Shown: positions 26,351 to 33,215 of the stretch, piece by piece | How the letters are laid out: each line of letters begins with the position of its first letter | How positions within the stretch are numbered: position 1 is the stretch's first letter | Origin: Kitasatospora papulosa | GTDB lineage: Bacteria > Actinomycetota > Actinomycetes > Streptomycetales > Streptomycetaceae | Reading direction: 5' to 3' | Assembly: GCF_000717245.1 (NCBI RefSeq) | Contig: NZ_JNYQ01000003.1 | Location: 558,001 to 622,000, forward strand | Length of the DNA stretch: 64,000 nt | Made by a program: the position numbers and the translations under genes | Notes under the pieces: generated by a model | What the model saw: only the letters and a program-made list of their open reading frames with translations | Databases searched by the model: none | Told to the model about the DNA's origin: nothing

Positions 26351-29050
26351 TCAGGAGACGGTGCAGGCCTCACCGCCCAGCGTGAAGGCGCCGGGTCCGG
26401 TGGCGGCGCCCGTCGACGTGCCGGTGAATCCGAAGCCCGCGGAGGCCCCGGGCGCGACCTTGCCGTTCCAGCCGACGTTCGTCGCGGTCACCTTCGCCCC
26501 GGTCTGCTGGTGGGTGGCGTTCCACATCTGGGTGACCTTCTGGTCCCCCGGGAAGGACCAGCCCAGCTGCCATCCGTCGTAGGCCGTGGTGCCGGTGTTG
26601 GTGAGCGTCACCTCCGCCTGGAATCCACCGGACCACTGGTTGGTGACCTTGTACGTCACCTTGCAGTCGGCGGCGGCGGGCTCCTCCGGTCCGGGGTCGG
26701 TGCCGGGGTCCGTGCCACCGCCGCCGGTGCCGGAGGACTCGCCGACCTGGATGCCCCGGCCGTTCGTGGAGACGTAGACCCTGCCGTAGACCCGTGGGTC
26801 CCCGGTGATCGCCGCGCCGGTCCAGGCCCACTGGTGCGCGTCGTCGTTGATCCGCGTCCAGGTGGTGCCCGCGTCCGTGGAACGGAAGATGCCGCGCACC
26901 CCTGCGATCTTCGCGCTGACGAAGACCGTCTGGTACGAGGCCCCGGCGGCCGCCTTGCCGAACCCGACGCTGTCGGCCTGCTGGACACCGGTGAACTTGG
27001 TGAAGCTCGTACCGGAGTCGGTGGAGCGCCAGAGGCCGTAGGCGCCCGTGGAGGCGCCGCCGGCGAGCCAGATGTCACCCTCCGAGCCGGGCAGCGCCTT
27101 GAAGCGGACGTTACCTTCGGCCGGGAGGCCGGTGGCCTTCGCGGTGAAGGTGGCTCCGCCGTCGGTCGACACGTAGAAGGTGCCGGACTTGAATCCGTAG
27201 AACTTCTTCGGGTTCTTCCGGTCGGACTCGACCGTCGCCCCCGCGGGGATTCCGGTGGAGGCGGTCCAGGAGTTGCCGTAGCCGGTGGTGCGGTGGACCG
27301 CGGCGCCTTCGGGGCTCCAGACGAAACCGCTGCCGTCCGCGGCGGCGGCGACCGTGCCCCCGCCGGTGACCCCGGAGGGTTCGGAGCCCTGGAACCAGTT
27401 GGCGCCGTTGTCGGTGGAGAAGCCGATGTGCGGTGCGGCGTCGGCGTTGCCGACCCGTACGACCGTGCCGGGGGATGCCTCCGCGAAGTCCAGGCTGGTG
27501 GTCGAGTCCAGGTTCGGCGAGGTGAACATCATCGCGGGCACCGCGTCGAGGTCCGTGTGCCGGAAGCCTCCGATGTCCCCGAGGGCGCTCAGCAGCGGCG
27601 CTCCGGAGGGCGGGCTCGCCAGGTCGTTGACGGCCGTCTCCTCCAGGCCCTTCACCATGGGCGTGACCTTGAACTGGCCGCCGGAGTCCCAGGCGGTGAG
27701 GTTCTCGGTGCCGTAGACGGTGGCGCCCGTGCCGTACATCATCCGGTTCGAGTCGAACGGGTCGATCTCCAGGGACTCCGTCATCCAGCCCAGTTTGGGC
27801 GCGGTCTCCGGCGGTGAGGGGTTCGCGCCCCAGCTGAGCCAGGGTACGGAGGAGACGTCGAGGGTGTACCGGTTCGCACGGTTGGGATAGCTCGTGAAGT
27901 CCCAGGCCTTGGTCCAGGTGGCGCCGCTGTCCGTGGAGCGGAAGATCTGGGTGTCCGGCCACCAGGAGCTGTAGGCGGTCGCCATCAGGGTGCCGGGTTT
28001 CTGCCGGTCGACGGAGAGGCCGCTGAAGCCGTAGTAAGTGTCGGCCTGCGCGACGGGGCTGACGTCGCTCCACGCGCCGGAGCGCGTGTCGTACCGCCAG
28101 ACCTGGCCCTTGGCGCCGTCGTACGGGCCGCCCGTGTCACTGAGCGTCAGGTAGAGGTAGCCGGTCCCGGAGTCCAGTACGCCCTTGTGGGCGAGGTAAC
28201 CGGTCGGCTGGCCGGCGATCCGGGACCAGGTGGCGCCGCCGTCCGTGGAGCGGTAGACGGTGTTCTGCTTGTCGGCGACACCGACGTAGATGTCCTTGGT
28301 GGCGCTGCCGGGGCTGCCGGAGCGCTCGTCGAAGGTCACCCACACGATGCCCTGGTTGTCGTTGCCGTACCCGCTGGTGTCGGTCGGGTCCTGCGCGTAG
28401 TTGCCGGGGTTCGGGAAGGCGGTCACCTTCGACCAGGTGACCCCCGAGTCGGTGGACCGCCACAGCCCGTTGCCGCTGGGGGCCCCGAGGTAGAGCACGG
28501 AGTTCTTGTTCGGGTCGACCGCGAGCCGCTCCCCCATCCCGCGGCCCGGCATGTTGCCGCCGAGCTTGAAGGGAAGGGTGGCCGCCTTCCAGGAGGCGCC
28601 CCGGTCCGAGGAGCGCAGGACCGCTCCGTTCGTCGGGTCCCAGCTGTTGGTGTAGGTGCCGACGGCGGCGTACACCTTGTCGGGGTCGGCGGTGTCGGAG
28701 GCGAGCCCCACCACCCCGGACCATCCCCAGCGGTCCCAGTCCACCCAGTCCAGCAACGGCTTCCACTGCTTGCCCGCCTGGTCCCAGCGGTAGGCGCCGC
28801 CGATGTCGGTGCGCGCGTAGGCGAGGTTCTTCTCGGACCGGTTGAAGACGATGCCCGGGACGAAGCCGCCACCGTCGATGCGGGCGTTCTTCCAGGTATA
28901 GGTGTCCGCCGCGAGGGACACATCGGATGCTTCGGCCGTGGCGGCACCGTCGTCCGAGCGGGCCACGGCCGGGGTTCCGGCGACCGCCAACCCGGCGGTA
29001 AGAGCAAATGCCGCCAGTAGGGCGGCGATCGGTCTGGCACTCAAGCGCAC
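26351..29050 (-). CDS. Secreted GH74 xyloglucanase with CBM2
   Basis: An 899-residue secreted enzyme that cuts xyloglucan. Signal peptide: hydrophobic residues 8-25, ending near AVA. The catalytic region (about 50-780) forms two seven-bladed propellers with many Asp boxes. The two catalytic Asp are in RTDIGGAYRW (Asp82) and ALGDIGGFRH (Asp492), 410 residues apart as in Xgh74A (Asp70, Asp480). A Gly/Pro/Thr linker leads to a family 2 cellulose-binding module (796-899) with Cys796-Cys896 and surface Trp (NQWSGG, DGWQLGWSF, NVGWNG). The GTG at 29050 follows GGAGAGGA. A perfect CebR box lies upstream, so induction by cello-oligosaccharides is expected. Confidence 0.95.
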   Translation of the reverse strand: MRLSARPIAALLAAFALTAGLAVAGTPAVARSDDGAATAEASDVSLAADTYTWKNARIDGGGFVPGIVFNRSEKNLAYARTDIGGAYRWDQAGKQWKPLLDWVDWDRWGWSGVVGLASDTADPDKVYAAVGTYTNSWDPTNGAVLRSSDRGASWKAATLPFKLGGNMPGRGMGERLAVDPNKNSVLYLGAPSGNGLWRSTDSGVTWSKVTAFPNPGNYAQDPTDTSGYGNDNQGIVWVTFDERSGSPGSATKDIYVGVADKQNTVYRSTDGGATWSRIAGQPTGYLAHKGVLDSGTGYLYLTLSDTGGPYDGAKGQVWRYDTRSGAWSDVSPVAQADTYYGFSGLSVDRQKPGTLMATAYSSWWPDTQIFRSTDSGATWTKAWDFTSYPNRANRYTLDVSSVPWLSWGANPSPPETAPKLGWMTESLEIDPFDSNRMMYGTGATVYGTENLTAWDSGGQFKVTPMVKGLEETAVNDLASPPSGAPLLSALGDIGGFRHTDLDAVPAMMFTSPNLDSTTSLDFAEASPGTVVRVGNADAAPHIGFSTDNGANWFQGSEPSGVTGGGTVAAAADGSGFVWSPEGAAVHRTTGYGNSWTASTGIPAGATVESDRKNPKKFYGFKSGTFYVSTDGGATFTAKATGLPAEGNVRFKALPGSEGDIWLAGGASTGAYGLWRSTDSGTSFTKFTGVQQADSVGFGKAAAGASYQTVFVSAKIAGVRGIFRSTDAGTTWTRINDDAHQWAWTGAAITGDPRVYGRVYVSTNGRGIQVGESSGTGGGGTDPGTDPGPEEPAAADCKVTYKVTNQWSGGFQAEVTLTNTGTTAYDGWQLGWSFPGDQKVTQMWNATHQQTGAKVTATNVGWNGKVAPGASAGFGFTGTSTGAATGPGAFTLGGEACTVS

Positions 29051-29109
29051 GGAAACGTCCTCTCCGAGCTGGTCCGCCGCGCAGCGGCGGTACAGGACTG
29101 ACACAGAGA

Positions 29110-29123
29110 TGGGAGCGCTCCCA
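29110..29123. promoter_or_regulatory. CebR operator upstream of the GH74 gene
   Basis: TGGGAGCGCTCCCA is a perfect 14-bp palindrome and identical to the known CebR consensus of Streptomyces, a LacI-type repressor released by cellobiose/cellotriose. It lies 60 bases upstream of the start codon. Confidence 0.92.
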
Positions 29124-29400
29124 TAAGGCATCCCGATGGTAGCGCCGCGTGCCGCCCGAGTGAAGAGTGGTGCACCCGTTTCATCGGATGACTCACCGGC
29201 CGCCTTTCGCGACGGCCGCGAGCCCTGCCTCCCGCCGGCCGTCGCACACCCACCGGCCGGGCCCCCCGCGACGGCAGGGCAGCACACCCTCTCCACATAT
29301 CCGAAGGCCAGGTGACGCACCGGGCACGGGAAACCGAAACAGGCTCCATAAATGCGCCGCCTATTCACCGGAACAGTCCGAAGAAAATAGAGAGCCGCTC

Positions 29401-29574
29401 ATGTTTTACAGTGGCGTGAATACCGATACCTTCCGACCCGGTCTCACGACCCCGTTCACCCCGTCCCGGAATCGGGGAGCGGACGACTCAGGGAAATCTG
29501 CACACGGCGTGCGCACACCGATCACCCCACTGGACGAAGAACCGCAGGTCCACCGGCTGCGCGGGGCCGATTAG
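29401..29574 (+). CDS. Small ORF upstream of the export cassette, unknown
   Basis: A possible 57-residue peptide beginning MFYSGVNTDTFRPG, with GAGAG about ten bases before the ATG. It is hydrophilic, without Cys, signal peptide or double-glycine motif. The preceding 70 bases are unusually AT-rich for this genome (29330-29400), fitting a promoter for the cassette at 29828 or for this ORF. It could be a real small protein or an untranslated leader. I recognise no family. The stretch 29124-29400 contains nothing else I can support. Confidence 0.35.
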   Translation: MFYSGVNTDTFRPGLTTPFTPSRNRGADDSGKSAHGVRTPITPLDEEPQVHRLRGAD

Positions 29575-29599
29575 GGCTGGAGTGCCCCACTTGAGGGGC

Positions 29600-29797
29600 G
29601 TGAGGTCGCGACGACGCCGAATTCTTCCGGTGAAGCTCGTGAAGAAACTGCCGCCACGGAATGACCACTTCTCCACGTACGTCGGTTCCGACGGTTACCC
29701 GACTGCGGATATACCTCAGTTCGATTGGCTGCCCGAGGCAAAGACGTGCTTTGATCCTGGCCCATACGGAGGCCGCGGTACGGGTTTCCGTATTTAG
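29600..29797 (+). CDS. Small ORF just before the double-glycine peptide gene, unknown
   Basis: An in-frame GTG at 29600 would give 65 residues with a basic start (RSRRRR) and an aromatic, acidic second half (STYVGSDGYPTADIPQFDWL) with one Cys. The end of the frame overlaps an AT-rich palindrome, GGAAATTTCC at 29797-29806, 22 bases before the next gene. No good ribosome site is visible. It may be a peptide that belongs to the export locus or merely leader RNA; the evidence does not decide. Confidence 0.3.
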   Translation: MRSRRRRILPVKLVKKLPPRNDHFSTYVGSDGYPTADIPQFDWLPEAKTCFDPGPYGGRGTGFRI

Positions 29798-29827
29798 GAA
29801 ATTTCCATACGAAGGGCAGCGCTCATC

Positions 29828-30055
29828 ATGAACTACACCCCCCAGGTCGAGACCGCCGAGATCTCCGACAGCGACCTCGACAACGTCTCGGGCGGCCTCG
29901 TGGGCGGCCTCGTCGGCAACGTCACGGGCACCGTCGAGGGCATCGTCCCGGTCTCCGGCGTCGTCGGCTCGGTCACCGGCCTCGTCGAGGGTGCCACCGG
30001 CGTGAACACCGGCGCGGTCACCGGCCTGGCCTCCGGCCTGACCGCCGGTCTCTGA
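29828..30055 (+). CDS. Double-glycine-leader exported peptide (bacteriocin-like precursor)
   Basis: A 75-residue precursor. Residues 1-23 form a classic leader: acidic amphipathic helix (AEISDSDLDNVSGG) ending in GG at 22-23, the site cut by C39 peptidases. The 52-residue core has no Cys, no Lys, no Arg and no aromatic residue; it is almost only Gly, Val, Thr, Leu, Ala and Ser. A ten-residue motif occurs twice (VGNVTGTVEG at 29-38, VGSVTGLVEG at 46-55), with a weaker third copy. Regular GxxxG spacing suggests a membrane-inserting or self-assembling peptide. RBS GAAGGG. No Cys and no LanM gene, so it should not be called a lanthipeptide. The exporter genes follow directly. Confidence 0.85.
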   Translation: MNYTPQVETAEISDSDLDNVSGGLVGGLVGNVTGTVEGIVPVSGVVGSVTGLVEGATGVNTGAVTGLASGLTAGL

Positions 30056-30073
30056 GACACGGCAGTACCCGTC

Positions 30074-30105
30074 CGAGCCCCGGAACCCGTCGGTTCCGGG
30101 GCTCG
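30074..30105 (+). terminator. 14-bp hairpin between precursor gene and exporter genes
   Basis: Bases 30074-30087 pair perfectly with 30092-30105 around CGTC. It follows the precursor stop by 18 bases and precedes the HlyD start by 32. It may act as a partial terminator or as a 3' stabiliser, giving more peptide mRNA than exporter mRNA. Confidence 0.65.
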
Positions 30106-30137
30106 GCGCCGATCGCCGACAGTGAGGGAAGAGTTCC

Positions 30138-30944
30138 GTGCAGTTCCGCCAACAGGCCCTTTCCAAGCTGCAGTCGCCCGAACAGCTCGATCTTCCGGTC
30201 CGGTTCGCCCGCCCGCAGGGCCTGCTCGTCCTCTGCGTCACCGTCCTCGTGATGGCCGCGGCCTGCTTCTGGGCCGTGACGGGCTCCGTCGCCAGCACCC
30301 TCGACGCGCCCGGCATCCTCACCCACGCGCGCGGCAGCTACCTCCTGCAGAGCCCGGTCGCCGGGCAGATCACCGAGGTGCTCGCCGACGAGGGCGAGAC
30401 CCTGCCCCGCGACTCCCCCCTGCTCAAGGTCCGTACGGACCGGGGTGAGCGCGTCGTCCGCACGATCGACGCCGGCCGGCTCACCTCCGTGACGGCGACG
30501 ATCGGCGCGGTGGTCACCACCGGCGCGGACGTGGCGAGCGTCGAACGGATCGACGGTGCCGACGATCCGCTGGTGGTCCTGTTGTACGTGTCCGGCAACA
30601 GCGCCTCCTCGGTCCCGGTGGGTGCCTCCGTCGACCTGACCGTCCAGTCCGTCCCCTCCCAGCAGTACGGCGTGCTGCGCGGCACGGTGGCAGCGGTCGG
30701 CGGGGCGACGCAGACGCAGCAGCAGATCACCCGCTTCCTCGGCGACGCGCAGCTCGGCCGGCAGTTCTCCCGGGGCGGCAGGCCGCTGGCCGTCCTGGTG
30801 AAGCTGGAGCGCTCGGACTCCACGAAGTCCGGCTACCGGTGGTCCTCGGCCGACGGCCCGCCGTACGCGATCGGCTCCATGACCCTGGCCACCGGTTCCG
30901 TCCGGCTCGCCGACCAGCGCCCGATCGATTGGCTGCTCCCGTGA
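30138..30944 (+). CDS. HlyD-family membrane fusion (periplasmic adaptor-like) protein
   Basis: A 268-residue protein with one N-terminal membrane helix (about residues 27-50, GLLVLCVTVLVMAAACFWAV) and an outside barrel-sandwich region: APGILTHARGSYLLQSPVAG, then ITEVLADEGETLPRDSPLLKV, the biotinyl-lipoyl-like half motif of HlyD/LcnD adaptors. The long coiled coil of Gram-negative HlyD is absent, as expected without an outer membrane. The GTG start has GAGGGAAG upstream. Its stop overlaps the GTG of the next gene by four bases (GTGA), so both are co-translated. It should dock on the two ABC transporters. Confidence 0.88.
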   Translation: MQFRQQALSKLQSPEQLDLPVRFARPQGLLVLCVTVLVMAAACFWAVTGSVASTLDAPGILTHARGSYLLQSPVAGQITEVLADEGETLPRDSPLLKVRTDRGERVVRTIDAGRLTSVTATIGAVVTTGADVASVERIDGADDPLVVLLYVSGNSASSVPVGASVDLTVQSVPSQQYGVLRGTVAAVGGATQTQQQITRFLGDAQLGRQFSRGGRPLAVLVKLERSDSTKSGYRWSSADGPPYAIGSMTLATGSVRLADQRPIDWLLP

Positions 30945-33214
30945 CCGCACCGCACCCGTCCCCCACTGCCCAGCAGCTGCCGCCCCCGGGCCGCGGCAGG
31001 CACCGGCCGGAAGGGGGCCGGCCCGGCCGGCGACGGGCGGGCGCCCCGCCGAAGGCCGGGCGGACCAGGACGGTGCGCACCCCCACGGTGCTCCAGATGG
31101 AGGCCCTGGAGTGCGGGGCCGCCTCGCTGGCCATGGTGCTCGGCCACCACGGCCGCCACGTGCCGCTGGAGGAACTGCGGATCGCCTGCGGGGTCTCGCG
31201 CGACGGGTCACGCGCCAGCAACGTGCTCAAGGCGGCGCGCGGCTACGGCCTCCAGGCCAAGGGCATGCAGATGGAGCCGGCGGCCCTCGCGGAGGTCCGC
31301 GCCCCGGCGATCCTGTTCTGGGAGTTCAACCACTACGTCGTCTACGACGGCATGGGGCGCCGCCTGGGACGGCGGGGCGTCTACATCAACGACCCCGACA
31401 AGGGGCGCCGGTTCGTGCCCACCGAGGACTTCGACACCAGCTTCACCGGAGTCGTCCTCGTCCTCGAACCGGGTGAGGACTTCCGGCGCGGCGGCCGGAA
31501 GCCCGGAGTCATGGCCGCGCTGCCGGGCCGCCTCAGGGGCACCACCGGCACGATGCTGGCCGCCCTGCTCGCCAGCCTGCTGCTGGTCGCCGTCGGGGCC
31601 ACACTGCCGGCCCTGAGCCGCACCTACATCGACACGTTCATGATTGGTGAACAGACGTCGCTGCTGGGCGTGCTGTTCGCGGCGATGGGTGCCACGGTCG
31701 CCCTCACCGCCGTCCTGACATGGCTGCAGCAGGCGAATCTGCTGCGCGGGCGCATCATCTCGTCGACGCTCGGCAGCGCGCGGTTCTTCCGGCACCTGCT
31801 CAGGCTGCCGGTCACCTTCTTCTCCCAGCGCAGCCCGGCCGACCTCGTCCAGCGTCTCCAGTCCAACGACGCCGTGGCCGAGACCCTGGCCCGGGACCTC
31901 ACCGCCGCGGGCGTGGACGGCATCGTCGTCCTGCTCTACGCGTTCCTGCTGTGGACCTACGATCCGCAGCTGACCGTCATCGGGGTGGGGATCGCCCTGC
32001 TCAACGTGGTCGCCATGCGCATCGTCGTGCGGCTGCGGGCCACCGGCACCCAGAAGCTGCGGGCCGACAGCGCACGGCTGACCAACACCTCGTACACCGG
32101 CCTCCAGCTGATCGAGACGATGAAGGCCACGGGCGGCGAGAACGGGTACTTCCGGCGGTGGGCCGGGCAGCACGCCACGACGCTGGATGAGCAGCAGCGC
32201 CTCGGCGTGCCGAGCGCCTGGCTGGGCGTCGTCGCTCCCGCCCTCGCGACGCTGAACAGTGCGCTGATCCTGTGGATCGGGGGGCTGCGGGCCGTCGAGG
32301 GACACCTCTCGATCGGTCTGCTCGTCGCCTTCCAGGCCCTGGTGACCCGCTTCACCGCGCCCGTGACCAGGCTCAACGGGGTGGCGGGACGGGTCCAGGA
32401 CTTCGCGGCCGACGTGGCCCGGCTCAAGGACGTCGAGAACTTCCCGGTCGACCCGCTGTACTCCCGTCGCGAGCCCGCCGCGAGCACCCGGCGGCTCAAG
32501 GGCCATGTGACGCTGGAGGACATCACCTTCGGCTACAGCCCGCTCGACAAACCTCTGCTCAGCGGCTTCTCGCTGTCCGTGGGGCCGGGTCAGCAGGTGG
32601 CTCTCGTCGGAGGGTCCGGCAGCGGCAAGTCGACGGTCTCGCGGCTCATCTCGGGGCTCTACGGCCCGTGGGAGGGCACGATCCGCATCGACGGGCAGCG
32701 CCTGGAGGACATCCCCCGGGGCGCTCTGGCGGCGTCGGTGTCCTTCGTCGACCAGGACGTCTTCCTCTTCGAGGGGACGGTCCGGGACAACGTGGCGCTG
32801 TGGGACCCCTCGGTCCCGGACGAGGCCGTGACCGAGGCGCTGCGGGACGCCGCCCTGTACGACGTCGTCGCCCGCCGCCCCCGCGGCATCCACAGCCGGG
32901 TGGAGCAGGACGGCCGGAACTTCTCGGGCGGGCAGCGCCAGCGCCTGGAGATCGCCAGGGCGCTCGTGCGCCGCCCCAGCATCATGGTCCTGGACGAGGT
33001 CACCAGCGCGCTGGACGCCGAGACCGAGCGCGTCATCATCGACAACCTCAGGCGGCGGGGCTGTGCCTGCGTGGTGATCGCCCACCGGCTGAGCACGGTG
33101 CGTGACAGCGACGAGATCGTGGTGCTGGACCACGGGACCGTCGTGGAACGCGGCCGGCACGAACAACTGGTGGCCGCCGGCGGCCCCTACGCCGATCTGG
33201 TCAGGGAGCACTGA
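30941..33214 (+). CDS. NHLM/NHLP-type bacteriocin exporter: C39 peptidase-permease-ATPase
   Basis: A 757-residue ABC transporter. Residues 45-180 are a peptidase C39 domain: oxyanion Gln52, catalytic Cys58 in QMEALECGA, His131 in FNHYVVYDG and Asp151 in INDP. It should cut the 29828 precursor after its GG. Then come six membrane helices (about 205-480) and the ATPase with Walker A GGSGSGKS (about 556), signature NFSGGQRQRLEIARAL and Walker B IMVLDEVTSALD. The stop is one base before the ATG of the second transporter. A Pro/Arg-rich 40-residue N-terminal extension precedes the peptidase. Heterodimer formation with the next gene product is the family model. Confidence 0.93.
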   Translation: MTAPHPSPTAQQLPPPGRGRHRPEGGRPGRRRAGAPPKAGRTRTVRTPTVLQMEALECGAASLAMVLGHHGRHVPLEELRIACGVSRDGSRASNVLKAARGYGLQAKGMQMEPAALAEVRAPAILFWEFNHYVVYDGMGRRLGRRGVYINDPDKGRRFVPTEDFDTSFTGVVLVLEPGEDFRRGGRKPGVMAALPGRLRGTTGTMLAALLASLLLVAVGATLPALSRTYIDTFMIGEQTSLLGVLFAAMGATVALTAVLTWLQQANLLRGRIISSTLGSARFFRHLLRLPVTFFSQRSPADLVQRLQSNDAVAETLARDLTAAGVDGIVVLLYAFLLWTYDPQLTVIGVGIALLNVVAMRIVVRLRATGTQKLRADSARLTNTSYTGLQLIETMKATGGENGYFRRWAGQHATTLDEQQRLGVPSAWLGVVAPALATLNSALILWIGGLRAVEGHLSIGLLVAFQALVTRFTAPVTRLNGVAGRVQDFAADVARLKDVENFPVDPLYSRREPAASTRRLKGHVTLEDITFGYSPLDKPLLSGFSLSVGPGQQVALVGGSGSGKSTVSRLISGLYGPWEGTIRIDGQRLEDIPRGALAASVSFVDQDVFLFEGTVRDNVALWDPSVPDEAVTEALRDAALYDVVARRPRGIHSRVEQDGRNFSGGQRQRLEIARALVRRPSIMVLDEVTSALDAETERVIIDNLRRRGCACVVIAHRLSTVRDSDEIVVLDHGTVVERGRHEQLVAAGGPYADLVREH

Positions 33215-33215
33215 C

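Noticed and set aside
29828..30055. Calling the GG-leader peptide a type A2 lanthipeptide
   Set aside because: The core has no Cys, so no lanthionine ring can form, and no LanM/LanB gene is in the window.
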